64,000 nucleotides of DNA from Sphagnum compactum (taxonomy: Eukaryota; Bryophyta; Sphagnopsida; Sphagnales), in the NCBI GenBank assembly GCA_965153455.1, contig OZ234494.1:3906001-3970000 (forward strand), in the 5' to 3' direction. The notes beneath the pieces were generated by a model. That model worked only from the letters and a program-made list of their open reading frames with translations, did no database searches and was not told the DNA's origin. The translations under genes and the position numbers were made by a program. Positions 35,531 through 48,028 of the stretch are shown here, piece by piece (within the stretch, counting starts at the first letter, position 1; every line of letters starts with the position of its first letter).

Positions 35531-36244
35531 GCTCCCATACCATAGCCCATAGGTGGGCAGCCTGCTGTGATTGACCCAAAAAAAAGTTGTTGTGCCTAGT
35601 TTGGGGATATTCCATTGTGGGTTTCCCTCATTTTGGTTCCTTATTTGGACACTTTATGGATAACACAACTTAGGGGATGAGATCAAAAAGAGGTGGTGAG
35701 AGTGGGGCCCAACTGGGTTCCATTTTAAGGATAACTTTATTATAAATAGCTAGACTAACTTTGGTTTGCATTGGATTTTTTTTCATTCTGTCCTTGCTTG
35801 ACCCCATGGAGTGTTCTTGTCGCAACTGAGGAAAAAACAACTGAAGGAAGATAAACTAGTTTGGTATTGATTCGGCCCTTTTGATTCCATCATCCATGAA
35901 CTTTTCTAGTTCTCAACTGTGCTAAAACCTAAGGTCTTGGATTTCCAAAGATCAAAAGAACCCATGCATTTAACCAAGTGAAAATACTCCAGTTTCATAG
36001 TGGGAGTTTAGCTCATGTTAGTGTAGGTAGGTAGGTAGTACATGTCTAGAATGAACTTGTCAAATGGGTGGGCTCAGCAAAAGGCAATAAATAATAATGT
36101 TCTTTACCAGAGCGGTGCAGAATATTTGCATGGAAGGGTTTCTAGAGACGTGGCATTGCCCTCATCAATATTTGCAGATTGCATTTGGATTTTATGGGAA
36201 AATGACAATGGTAGCTATAGCTTGTATGATCTATATACTATACG

Positions 36245-36325
36245 AGATGGATGACGGATGGATGGATGGAAAGCTTCATTTCATCCTGACATCTGGATGG
36301 AAAGCTTCATTTCATCCCGACGTCC
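36245..36325. repeat. GGAT-run and 31-bp tandem duplication
   Basis: GGATGGAAAGCTTCATTTCA followed by TCCTGACATCT (36264-36294) is repeated immediately as GGATGGAAAGCTTCATTTCA and TCCCGACGTCC (36295-36325). A GATGGATGG run precedes it. Replication slippage is likely. Confidence 0.75.
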
Positions 36326-36479
36326 TTTACTATATAGAATACCTAGCAAGCATTGCCTAGGCCTTTTCAGCTAGACATAAACTCAGATAGAGGTTAGACA
36401 TTCATGGCCTAGTGTATGGCATCTACATTTCAGAATCTAGTTTGATAAAATTTCGTAACGTCTACCAAATAAATTTTCA

Positions 36480-39440
36480 GCTTTTTTTTTTTCTTTGTTT
36501 TGACACAAATGGAAAATCCATTGCAAAACGTGAACCAGTACACCACAAGGCCAGGGGGACACCCAACCCCGCCATCAAGAACCACACACCTACCAAAGGA
36601 CACTACTACTACTACTGTAAGGTGGTTATAGCACCACCTAACTTTACACCCATCCCTAGTGCACATGACATGGTGTGGACCCACACCTTGTCAAAAGCCT
36701 CCAACAAGCTCGCCTCATAGGTCAGATTTCTCTTCATCTTTGGAAGTGTTGCCACTCCAATCTACCATAATTCAGAAGACCATCATCCCACATAACTTTC
36801 TTAAGTTTGTTATCGTGCCATCTAGCACCATTGAGACTTAGATCATTCCTCTCAAGCCAAATTGACCATAGGATTAAGGACCAAAGAAGGTTGAATTTTC
36901 TAAATTTGCTAGGCAATTTCTTATTAAACATACATTGTTCAAGATTGAAGGGCCTCCAAGTCGAGCTAGCATCTATGGGAGACTTGGAGTCCATTCAAGT
37001 TTGGGTCCCACAAATCTCCTACTTGTTGTAACCTTGTTGCATGTTTATTGAAGACAAAGTATGGAGGTACCATATTCTAAACCCTTAAAATTAGAACCCC
37101 ACCATAAGCTAACCTTTTTAATGGATTCCACCCATAAGGGAGGGATGAATTGCAATTTGTCGACAAAGTGCTTCCACGCTTCATAATTTGCCCCCATACT
37201 TTAGAACTTGAACTGGAAACATGTCTTTTGACCATAACCCAATTAATATCATGGCTCCAATTCTTGTGTCGAAAAGGCTTACATCTAGTTAATTTAAACA
37301 TAAGCAAGGATTTGAAATTCGAGTCCCCTGGTTAAAAGGCAGTAAGGACCCACTTACACAACAAAGCTGATAGAACATTCTCCGGGTCAATTAAACCCAA
37401 CCTTCCAATGTTTTAATGTGCATAACAATCCCCCCAATTGACCCTCACTCTTGCATGATGACCACTTTGGCCCATAGAAAATTCCTTATTAGAATTTTAC
37501 ATTTCTTGATTACTTTCTTCATACCTTCCTAGACCTTAATGAAAAACCATAATGTGGATGCCAACACAGAGTTGATGACTTTGGCCCTACCAACAAGAGG
37601 CAAATGGAGAGTGCTCCAATACTTAAGTTTCTTTAGTAGTTTTTCAATTAAAAAAACATCCATCTCCTTGGTATCTAAATTCAACCCAAAAGGCACCCCC
37701 AATCGCTTAACAAGCTCCCCATCCTTTGTCCACATCCAATTAAATTCCTCTGTCATTTAGGTTTTTGTCTCTCTTTCCTTGTTTGTTGCTCTAGTAGGCC
37801 ATGGATTTGTCCCAATCGATATCCAATCCACTTATAAAAAGGAAATTGTTTAGTATTATAACTATAGTTCACAAATTCCCTTCCTTTCCTTTCATCAAAA
37901 TTGCAATGTCGTCCACATATTGAAATACTATCTGTTGCCTTCTACCTCCGAGAAAAAGATTCCCTTGATTATTCCCTTGCTTGTAGCTTCCTTCATCATG
38001 AAATTAAGAACTTCCCCAGTTAAAATGAAAAGGTATGGAGCCAAAGGGCATCCCTGCCTTACCCCTCTTTCCACTTTAAAAGAACTAGTAATGCCCCCAT
38101 TGATACAAACTATTGCTTCCATGTCTTGAAACAAAACCTTCACCATGTTTATGAATTCAACTGCCATCCCCATTTGTGAAAATTCCTCTCTTATTACCTC
38201 CCCCCAAAAAAGGTAGAACTTTACCACAACCCCATTTGGGCCTGGTGATTTGTTTTTGGCCATGGATTTTGTGGCTAGGTGAAGTTCCTTCATTGAAATT
38301 GGCATAACTAGCCTAGCATTCAGCTCATTAGAAAAAAAATTGGGCAATAATTCCAGAACCCTAACTTTCATTTCTATTTGTTCCAAGGTTTCTTCCTTAA
38401 CTTGGTACAATTTCTTGTAAAAATAGTAACAAACAATTTCCAAATCCTCCTTTCTAGATGCCACATTACCATCCTCATCTTTTAGAGCGGAAATCAAAGT
38501 TTTATTAAGTTTCGGCTTGATACCTAAGATTTTTTTTAAACATCGTATTACTTAATTGTTTCCACCTAATTCTAACCCGCAACCTCTATCTGCAGCTTTC
38601 ACATCTTCTAATTCTTGTATTTTACTTTTTAAACTCCCCACCTCTAACCATTTCAATTTGTCTTACCTAATTTTTGCAAATATAATTGTGCTATTTCTAG
38701 CTTCTATTTGAGTACGACTTCCTCCTTTGAAATTCTATGGCTTAATTGCTTTATGCATTTTTGTGAAGCAAATGACTCCTAATTGAGATTGCCAAATTTG
38801 TTGGATTTATTCCTTGACTTCCTTAAAGTGCCTTGTATTCATTTTCCAACAAGAGCTCTTTGTTGGCATCTCCATTAGTTCCATGGCACAGGAAATGGGG
38901 TGGTGATCAGATCTAACTTCGTCCCTTCTGATTGTATAATGGACAATCCTATTAGCTTGGTTTTGGAAAAGGCCCTTGGCAATGTAAACCTTATCTAATC
39001 TAGCCATGATTCTAATTTCCTTTCCAAGCCTTTGATTATCCCATGAAAATCTTAGGCTACCTTTTGCTCCTGGAGGTTCATGAAGATCAAAAGCAAATTT
39101 TAAAGGTTCCCATGAAAGCCTTTCTTTGGCAAAAATTAGCTTCCCACAAAAGAAAGATTTGTCATCTTTTCCTTCCACCATGTTCAGGTCACCACAAAGT
39201 AGCCAGAAGCAATCCCTTGACACCTTCTTGTTAATTGCCTCCCAAACATTCCCTCTATTTATTGGATTGTTTGGCACATACACATTGATTATGCCCAAGT
39301 TCCCACATGGCAACCCTTCTAGCCTAAGTAATTGCACTCTGTTTTCTACAAGAACCTTATATTCCAACACAACTTTGATTCCATCAAGATACATGTTCCA
39401 CTTTGACCTACCCTACCCTATTGCAACTTAGACGTATAAC
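36480..39440 (-). mobile_element. LINE (plant L1 type), ORF2 with internal deletion and poly(A) tail
   Basis: Read leftward, 39394-38807 is an APE endonuclease piece with LLCGDLNMVEGKDDKSF, LRFSWDNQRLG, IMARLDKVYIAKG and the terminal RSDHHPI motif (catalytic D and H). 38497-37928 is RT: KSPGPNGVVVKFY, then an abrupt jump to QMGMAVEFINMV, then GGITSSFKVERGVRQGCPLAPYLFIL. The fingers and palm motif A (first catalytic Asp) are deleted. A frameshift near 37920 precedes FQYVDDIAILMKG, the YxDD motif. The C-terminal part includes LILWSIWLERNDLSLNGARW near 36870. An A-run on minus (plus 36481-36493) is the likely 3' tail. The EN N-terminus is missing. Confidence 0.85.
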
Positions 39441-39469
39441 CTTCTTCTGTTTTTGCAATCCAAAGCCTT

Positions 39470-40560
39470 GCTAGGAAAGGTGTTCCCAGCTAGAATATAC
39501 CATAATCATTGAAATTGGTTAATTAAAAAATTTGATCAGGTGCCAAGAAAAGACCTGCCCATTGACATTCTTCAACGAGAAATTGAATACCGTTCTCAAC
39601 ACATGGTAATTACAAGTTTTGTCAAACCCAAAATTCTTGTCCATTGCATTGCTGATTGGGTGGGGTTCATGAATGCGACGGCAAAAACCAGGGTGATCAA
39701 TTTCTGAATGGAAACAAGGAGGGGTTTCATATTCTTAAGTTCCAAAACACTTGAACGCACCAAAAAACTGCTAATGCTGATTCCACACCATGGGCTACTA
39801 CAATTTACCAAGAATGGATGCCTAGCTTTAATCCTAAACTCCCACAAGGGTTGAAGATCCCTAGGGGTCTAATGCACTCTCAAAATGCTCCCATTGGAAT
39901 ATAGAACATTGGAAGCAAAAATTGTTGCTCATATGGGCAAAGTTCTCGAAAAAGACCTTAACAATCACAAAAAATGCAAAACCTAGGTTTTGCGTTATGA
40001 TGGACCTGATGAAGGGATGGGTTGCAACAATTGGCTTGTAAGGGTTGAATGAGGAAAATATAAAGGTGGTTGTGGGTTTTTAAAAATATCCTATCAAATG
40101 CCACTTTTGTGGCAGTCTGAAACTTCTCCTAGCGGATTACCAATCTTTTTTCGCTTGTAAGACCTCAATCAAGCAGTCCAAGGGGTTATACAACTGACAA
40201 TAGTATAGCACAAGAGGGAAGGAGCATAAGGAGGTGCTTAATACAAATGAAACACAACCCAACATAAACAAGGGGAAGGGAATGTGTCTTGTGGCAGAGC
40301 AAAATCCACTTAACCAAAGGGCTAAGCCATTAGTTGATGCAAAAGGGTTCACCAAAGTAGTCAAAAAGTCGGGACAAGGCCAAAGAAAACATCATTAAGA
40401 GAGGATTTTCCATTCCAAATAAAGGGGGTATAAAATATGGTGATGTGAACATTTTGAAGGAGGAATACCACACATAAGAGAAGTTGTTTGGAATTAGAAA
40501 CAAAGAGCAAAAACTATTGCAGAATCAACTATCAAGAGTTTTAGCTTAACTACCTAGTTA
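39470..40560 (+). pseudogene. LINE ORF1 remnant (DUF4283 domain plus CCHC zinc knuckle)
   Basis: Plus-strand frames give IADWVGFMNATAKTRVINF near 39645, RRGFIFLSSKTLERTKKLLML near 39720, KMLPLEYRTLEAKIVAHMGK near 39885, FCVMMDLMKGWVATIGL near 39993 and, near 40090, KCHFCGSLKxLLAD. This order is the DUF4283 RNA-binding domain followed by a CX2CX4H/KX4C knuckle, as in ORF1 of plant L1 LINEs. Frameshifts and stops occur every 100-150 bases. The piece is head to head with the ORF2 at 36480-39440. Confidence 0.75.
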
Positions 40561-41026
40561 GGTTGTAATTAGGCTAAGCTATGTTAGTTAGGTTAATTAG
40601 TTTGTCTTGAACCGGTTCAAGTGTGAACGCGGTTCAAAATATTTGGTTTTTGGGTAAAATCCCATGGAGTGTCATCTCAAATCACTTTTGGTGATTTGAG
40701 ATTCCAGACATAGTTGTTTCATGTTTTTGTAGGTTTTGTGTTATGCACGTATTTCATTTTTGCTTTACAAATTTTTTATGTTTTTCGTTTTTCATTCTAC
40801 GTTTTGGGCTTGGATTCTTATGTGTGTTTGTAAGTGAGCTTCGTTTTGAATCGCCAAAAGTTAAATTTAGTTTTGTTTGGTGTAAAAAACTAGATTTTTG
40901 TTTTTGTTTTAACACTATTGTTGGTAAGCTTCTAGCTTGTGTGTAACGTTGAGTGATGGTTATTTTTATTTATTTATTTATTTTTAAATTCTAATTTTAT
41001 TTTCCAATTTCCATATGAGTGGAAGG

Positions 41027-41185
41027 TTTTCATCCATAATTTTGGATGAAATGGGGTTCATCCAAGTAGATGGGTTTTCATCCATAATTTGGATGTAGGA
41101 AATTTTCATCCAAAGTTTTCATCCTTTTCTTTCTTTTTTTTTAATTTTTTAATCCAACGTTTGGATGAAAATTTTTCATCCATTT
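41027..41185. repeat. palindrome cluster built on TTTTCATCCAAA
   Basis: Seven or so TTCATCCA / TGGATGAA words occur in both orientations (TTTTCATCCATAATTTTGGA, GGGGTTCATCC, TTTTCATCCAAAG, TTTGGATGAAAATTTTTCAT). The region can fold into several alternative hairpins. Confidence 0.6.
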
Positions 41186-41978
41186 GTGATTTTGGGCAGG
41201 CCATATCTTCCACATACAAGTTAGGATTTCGACAATTCTTGTGTCATTGGATTCATTTCGGCAAGCTCCACGCAACAACGGGCCTGCAATTAGTTTTGGA
41301 GATTGTGATTTTGGGAGTCCAGAGACTAATTTCCTTATTTTGGAAATTGATAACTCCCGCATACAACACCTATTTTGGGTGTCATCTTCACCATTGTTCT
41401 TGTGGTGAAAGAGACTTTAGGAGGTTTCAGCCAGGATTGGTGGAGGGTCATGTCTAACCCTTTTTTTAATGGTGTGGCGTGAGGGGCACAAGGAGGTGTG
41501 AGGTGTGCAGGAAGGCATGAAACACAAGAACAACACACGAGTGATTTACATGTAAGTATTTTTGATACCCACAGGTGGTGGAGCGCCATGCCATCAAGTC
41601 GTGTCATCAACTTTTGAATTTTTGCATACATGTTATTGTAAGTCTCCAAGCAGAGCTTATAGGGGTGGAGGCGTGTCTATGTTAAAGAGTTCCTCCCCCT
41701 TGTGTTGTGGGTTTTTGCACCTATTTCCTATGTCCGTGTTTGGGATTATTAGTTCTTTATCAGGGGGTAGGGAAATCTATTAGGTTGTGTGCCTTCGAGC
41801 TACATCATAGGGTAAGCACAAGCTCGTGTGATAATTTCTTGCAAATTTGTGCATATTGTTTAGTAAAAAACCTTGGGTAAAAGCCACGAGCCTTCCCACG
41901 TGTGCTGGTTGCAGCACGTAGTGAGCTTAGAGGTTGTAGTTGGCGTGGTTAATGGCCGGGTATGGGACAAAGCTACCA

Positions 41979-42797
41979 TGACGCGCTCCTAAGTCCCTTG
42001 TTGAACCCACTTGAGGGTCCAACTATATGGAGTTGCGGAAAGTTGGGACTTGGGGGCCGCTCCCGACTTCCAGCACTAAAGAGGAGTAGAGGGGCGTGCT
42101 AGAAGTCCCGGGATTAAACTAGGAAGAGGACAAGCGTTTCACCTACTCAAATCTGCATCAAAACCAACCCCAAGTTGGTTAGAACTCATTCTGCACCCTT
42201 TTGGTGTTGGGACAAGCCACGGGCTAACTCGGACTCACTTGACTCACCACGGCCCGGACTCGGGGGAAGCCACCACCTTCCCCCATATAGTATACTCTGC
42301 AACTCTCCGCCGAGGCTACATCCGAATGGCACTTTTTCCCGGGACTCCCAAGTTGGAGTCCTGAAACTGTCCTGGGTTGGAGTCTCGGAACTTTGGGAGC
42401 TCTTATCTCCCGGCTCCGACCTCCGATTGGAGTGAAGTCTGAACCAAAGTTGTAGCCCTCTTCGAGAGCTTTCCAACGCCATGTCGCACTCCTTCAGGCG
42501 ACGTCGGGAAAGGGTCGATTCCCGACTTTTAGTGGTCTGGAGTCAAACTGCCAGTTTGACTCCCGGCCCTTCTTTTGCCCATAACTTGGGCTGCAGATGT
42601 CCAAATTGCCAATGCGAGGGCATTTTAGACATCTACACTTCAAGACCTTTCCATTGATATAAAGAACACCCCAAGGCGAGGTGTTTTGACCCCTTGTAAT
42701 CGCTTCTGAAGTTTCGGGAGTCCCGGAGGACTCCAACTTCCCACTTTTGGGAGTGTGGGCTTCACCCTCACACTTAGCCCAAAGTGGGGTTGCGACA
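41979..42797 (-). mobile_element. solo LTR, 819 bp, with TSD TACCA (copy B)
   Basis: Bounded by TG (41979) and CA (42797) and flanked by identical five-base duplications TACCA (41974-41978 and 42798-42802). It is homologous throughout to copy A (17134-17953) and copy C (63514 onward). Orientation is minus, because the adjoining PPT of copy A shows that the TGTCGCAACC end is the LTR 5' end. No internal sequence remains, so unequal recombination between two LTRs of one insertion is the simplest origin. Confidence 0.93.
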
Positions 42798-43279
42798 TAC
42801 CACCTAGCTCTGATTACTAAATAGGTCCAACTTGACCCATGATTTGTCCAAACATAGGTATTAGGGTTTAGTGGTGGGTAGGTTATACTTGGTGTTTATC
42901 TTTATTGTTGGGTGAAATCGAGTTGATGACTGATAGACCCATTATGGCGGTGAGATTGGGATAATGACCGGTGAAATCACATTTCTTATTTCTACGATTG
43001 TGAAGGCCCTAAGTGTGTGTTTGGCCCTGTAGAACGTTTTTCTGGATGTAGGTGCCCTAGCCATATAGGTGCAACAACCCTAGTTATCATTTTGGTTTGG
43101 GGGATTTTAGGGTTAGGGAAAGCTTCAATAGGTCAGCATCCTTGTAGGATTAGTTAAGCTGATACAAGTGTAACAATCTTGGTCACATTGGGGTTTCAAG
43201 GTTATAAGATTCAAGGGTCCAGGTTCCAGGGTTATAGGTTTAAGGTTTTCAGGAGACTTGGATTAAGGTTAAGGTTTCA

Positions 43280-44450
43280 TCATGAACATGTGTCAGGATT
43301 TGGATTTTGAAGATAGGTTACCTAGAGGATTTACTAGGCAGGGGGTGTGGTTCCAACGACCTACCCCACCTACATTATCACCTGATGGAAATTCCTTAGA
43401 TTCTGAGGTAGAACTATCACCGGAAGTGTTGATACCACTTGTGTGGGACATGGAGGACATGTATGGCGCCTCCAAGGGGCCCTGTTGATTTTTGGGGGTG
43501 GTCGGCACCATCAAATTGGATGATTTCATCCAGGAGTTTGATACTTGGTGTGATATGTAGTAGTTGTGAAATCCTTAGCAATTTACACCTTTCCTAACAT
43601 GGAAAGGTTTATTCTAGCATCTAGATGGACCACCCATGGATGACTATCATGAGTTTTGTGATGCCCATGAGACTAACATTGAGTAGTGGCGCTAGTATAG
43701 GTCGCCAAATTACTTTTCCATCACCAAAGGTCGGCTGGTTGCATCGACACCTACACGATTGACCACTATCACAGGGGCTAATGTAGGTCTTTTTGCTCAT
43801 GGAGGTGGTGGCAACAACTTTATTATTAGGGGATAGGTTTTTGTTTTCAACCCTATCACTGAGTTCTTTAAAGAGCTTTGCACCAATTACCAGGGTGTGA
43901 AGACGGAGAAACTCCGCACATTGTAGGAGTTTGAGCGTCATCCTCGTGAGAGTTTGCGGGAGGCGTATACATGAATGCATAAGTTGATCAATGTGACTAA
44001 GGGGGTCATAGAGGCCCATGTTATCTAGTTTTGGCAAGGGGCCCAAATAGGAACTCGATGGGGGTTTTTCGTTTTACTTGGTAGAACAGAGGGGGGAGGA
44101 CAAGTGTTGGAGGTGTGGTGGGCCACATCAGAAGAAGGTTTGCCTTAGTCCTCCTTAGGTGACCACCTCCAACCCTAATCCCAACCAACCTTGCTCCCAT
44201 TGCAAGGCGTATGGCAATGATGCAGACCATTGTTTCACATTACATTCAGAGTTGTGACAAGGTCAATCCTAGATGGGAAATGCGAGAAGTCCCCAGGTTT
44301 TGGAAAAGGCCAGAAAGTGAAAGCTACGACCAATAAAAGGCTAGCCACTAAGTCAGATCCAAACCAACCCAATGTCATGGAGGCATGGTTTGCATGTTTG
44401 GAGGCACTGGTGATGAGTATGGCATCTAGCATGGCAACATAACTGAAACC
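43280..44450 (+). pseudogene. Ty3/gypsy gag remnant with two zinc knuckles
   Basis: The plus frame shows a retrotransposon gag domain: DDFIQEFDTWCD near 43520, then ITEFFKELCTNYQGVKTEKLRTL near 43855-43923, EFERHPRESLREAYT near 43930 and KLINVTKGVIEAHVI near 43980. Downstream are two CCHC-type knuckles: CWRCGGPHQKKVC near 44106 and CSHCKAYGNDADHC near 44190. The second has N where H is expected. Stops (several at CAG/CGA-type codons, now TAG/TGA) and a frameshift near 44040 make it dead. No pol region or matching LTR follows. Confidence 0.75.
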
Positions 44451-44619
44451 CACAACACCTTCGCTAGGTGATTCTTTAGCCCAAGGTTTTGACCTTCAAT
44501 TTTTCTATGGGGTTGGATTCTCAGGGCCATTATGTCCATATGAGATCAAAGCAGGTATTCCTGATGATCATGTTTCAGGGAAGTTGGTGATAAAACCTTG
44601 GTTAGGGTTTCGACATATG

Positions 44620-46370
44620 TATTAATTACTAGGGCAAGTGCTGGAATGCAAGAACCATGAAATGCTAACGAGAAATTAGATCCTTAGCATAGGCAGCATA
44701 TTTGATCCAATAAAAAGTTATTCTTCAAATATATTTTACAAAACACATAAGATAAAAGGGCATATTTTTGGTATGTTATGAAGTAATACAATATTTTTTG
44801 AAAATCTATTAAAATTGAATATGTTTCAAGTATATTCTCATAATCCAATTTTTAAAACTATTTACATTTAAATTTTTATTTATTTTTCAACAAGTTACAC
44901 CTTTTATTTTTTTGCATATTGTTTGGGAAAAAAATGGAAATAACTTCCTTTGGATTCAACCACATCACCTTGAGTAGAGTATCCAATCCTTATAAGGATT
45001 CCCTCCAATTAAGCAATTTTGGTTTTTTTTTTGGAAAATTGTACCCATATGCATCAACCTTAATTATAAACACAAACCCACCATCAAAACACTTTTAATA
45101 AAAACAAATGCATGTATGAAAAAAAAAAAAATACTAAAATGAATAGGAATTTACCTATAAAAAATGAGAAGAAATCAAATTCTTTTATAAAAAATCCCCA
45201 CTTTTCAATGAGATTATAATATTCATCAATCATAATAGACTTTAGAGTTAAAAAATTAATCATATTTGTAGGCTTGTTGGGTCCATCACAACCAACACAA
45301 ATATTGTCAAGTCTACTTTTGATCACCAAAATGAAGTGATCCAACAATCCCCAAAGGTGACTACCAAAGGTTTTTGATAACACCAACAACTAAACACTTG
45401 ACAAGCTAAGAAAGACACATGCAGAAACTACATTGCATGTTGTGCCCACCAAACTAAGGTGTTTTCACACTTTGTTGATTGCATATGTGACCATTGAAAT
45501 GATTATACAACTAATTATTCAAGTAGAACAACACATTTTGGGTTTTGTAACTAGCTAAATTACAATTACATACTAGTTAGGAAGGACATATGCAACTAGT
45601 GACTAATGAGTTGCTAAACCCATTTAATCACAAGGGACATTTAGTTGCAAAGCCCAGTCATTTTAACGATTACGATTTTTTAATTTTCTTATAATAATGA
45701 AATTCCTGGTCATCGTTAACTTTGAACACACATGTAAAGTGCATGCCATTTCAACTTAGTTGTTTTATTCAACTAAATGTTACAAAAGACACCTTGGTGA
45801 ATGGATGACATGTGTAAAAAATTGATGAACCCGCAAAATCAAATCTAAATGATGCTTCCTAAACCATTGGAACCACTTTCATCCCAGAATCTTGTTCCAA
45901 AAGGGAGTTGGGAGTTCTTGTGTAATTTTAGCAACCTTCAACCTCAATTGTGTGAGTGTGATGGGGTGCTTATTCCTTGCATTTTTTTAATATACTAGAC
46001 AAGTGCTTCCTCCTCCTTTATGCTCAAGATTCTTGCTTTACCTTTTTTTCTAGTTTGAGTAATCCCATACAAATAGTTCCATAATGAAGTGAGAAGCACA
46101 CCCTAAACATGGCTTGCACTTTAAATTTTTGAACCAGCTTCCACAGTGTCCATTACACAAGCCAAACTATTGTTGTCATAGTTTGCATTTTTTCATGGTT
46201 TTTTTTTGCCTTGGAGTTTGTCTAGCAAAGCCATCATTACTTGATGCGTTGCGTGTCACATGGTCCCTGGTTCCACTGAATGATTATCGATATGCGTCAT
46301 TAGGACCTTGCACCATTGGTCGACTTGATTTCGATAAGGTCAGATCAATCGGAGTTGTATAAATCATTGC
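44620..46370. other. no gene seen
   Basis: AT-rich DNA with T- and A-runs. Short frames (45084-45389 minus, 46114-46362 plus) have no recognisable domain. Confidence 0.45.
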
Positions 46371-46379
46371 ACATGACCA

Positions 46380-46570
46380 AAAGTTTACTTAACTCAACTA
46401 ACCAAAAGTCAACGTAATTTAACCTAATTAGGCTAGCTACTTATGCTAGGCAACCTAAGCTACCTAACATAGGCTAGATGGCCTAAATAAAAAACAAACG
46501 TTAGATTCCTAGCCCAAGAAGCCTAGACTAGGCTACCTAACCTAAGCCAAGTGGCTTAGGTATCATAGGT
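46380..46570. repeat. CTAGGC/CCTAA low-complexity tract
   Basis: Diffuse repeats of ACCTAA, TAGGCTA and CTAACCTAAGC. A similar flavour occurs at 40545-40605 (TAGTTAGGTTG, TTAGGCTAAGC). No fixed period. Confidence 0.45.
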
Positions 46571-47354
46571 TGCAAGAGCGAGAAATTATGTAGGTATCAT
46601 TTTTGTACAACTAATGAAAAATGGCCACCTCACCAACAAGTACAATCTACACCCTTTTCCTTTCATTCTTGTGACCCAGTTTGTGTGCTTGGGCTTTACT
46701 CGAAAGGTTTGCACATTGGATATGTGATCAAGTCAATGTCTATTCAATCTATGGGACTTGACTGATAGAGGTGCAAGAGGCTGTAGTTGCGTTCGGTAGA
46801 CGATCAAAAGGCGATTTCTCTATTTGCACACATTCAAATGCACAGGCAGGATTGTTTTCTTTTGAATCCGCAACACTCTCTCTACTTATGTCATCATGTT
46901 CTACTTTTGTGTCTAGAAAGAGCTTGAGGATTTGAGATTTTCTTATAAGGTTCGCCATGCTGCAAACATGCATGCTGTTCCTAGAATGGTCAAAGTGTAT
47001 GACCCAATTCTGTCACTTAGTGTACCTTGAATGCACAAGTTGTTGTAGCCGCTGTGATTACGTGGCAACCAAACTCCAACATTCATCAACCCTTTGGTGT
47101 CCAATTATTGATATGAATTAATTGCATGGTGATTTAAGGGTGTGCATAAGGTGCATTAAATTTCTGGCACTTGATTCCATAGATACCAACAACTTGTTTG
47201 GTTCTGGCTTGCCCAAATCACTGATCTTTCCCTTAATGAACTTGATTAATATACTAACATTTCCCATGCTGGTAATAGATGTGTTTGGGATTCGGCCTTT
47301 CTACGTTAGCTTCAACTAGTGGTAACCCGTGCCTGCAAGGCATGACACGGCACG

Positions 47355-47817
47355 ACATTATATTTTCATCCACATAATCATCCATCCAGAACTCCTAATT
47401 GGATAGAATTATATAAATACATAATATTTCATCCACATCATCAATCCATCCAGAACTCCTAATTAGATGGAACTCTAAATACGCAATATTTTCACCTGCA
47501 TAATCATCCATCCAGAACTCCTAATTGGATGGAATTACAAATACATGATATTTCATCCAAATAAATCACCATGCAAAACTTATCATTAGACGGAACTTAC
47601 GAATACATAAATATTTCATCCACATAATCAATCCATCCAAAACTCTAAGTGGACAAAACTACAAAATCTTTTAATATTTCATCCACAAATCATTCCTCCT
47701 AATTGGACGGAACTACAAATACATGATATCTCATCCTCATAACCACCCATCCAGAACTCTGAGCTCATTGGACGGAACTAAAAACGTATAATATTTCATC
47801 CACATAATCACAGAACT
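47355..47817. repeat. tandem repeat, unit about 60 bp, 7-8 copies
   Basis: Units of ATATTTCATCCACATAATCA, CCATCCAGAACTCCTAATTG and GATGGAACTACAAATACAT follow each other. Lengths vary from 50 to 66 bases and inner copies are diverged (GGACGGAAC, TAGACGGAAC). No open frame spans it. Confidence 0.85.
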
Positions 47818-47818
47818 G

Positions 47819-47862
47819 CCGGGTTTTCGTGCACAGAACTGCCGGGTTTCACGAAAACCCGG
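47819..47862. repeat. perfect 13-bp hairpin at the end of the tandem array
   Basis: CCGGGTTTTCGTG (47819-47831) and CACGAAAACCCGG (47850-47862) pair perfectly around 18 bases. The stem copies overlap a short direct duplication ACAGAACTGCCGGGTTT. Confidence 0.8.
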
Positions 47863-47919
47863 AAAAGAGGAGCCAGGCAGGTTTTTGGGTGGTTATTTTA
47901 CTTTTACAATTTGGGATCT

Positions 47920-48028
47920 GGGTTTCAGGACCTCGACCAGACGGACAGGCGGGTCCCGATCTGGGTTTCAGGACCTCGACGGACGGACAAGACCTCGACT
48001 TTCAGGACCTCGACGGACAGACAAGGCA
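47920..48028. repeat. GC-richer tandem repeat (TTTCAGGACCTCGACGGAC)
   Basis: Three to four units of ATCTGGGTTTCAGGACCTCG and ACGGACRGACAAG, the last shortened. It is distinctly GC-richer than its surroundings and is followed by a TATATATAAGATATATATC stretch that could act as a TATA-type site of a mobile element. Confidence 0.65.

Noticed and set aside
41979-44450. LTR copy B and the gag remnant as one element
   Set aside because: The LTR reads on minus and is bounded by its own TSD, whereas gag reads on plus 480 bp away, so they are separate insertions.
47355-47817. CRISPR-like array (repeats of about 60 bp)
   Set aside because: There is no alternation of constant repeats with unique spacers; units are contiguous and drift along their whole length, and the context is a plant nuclear genome.
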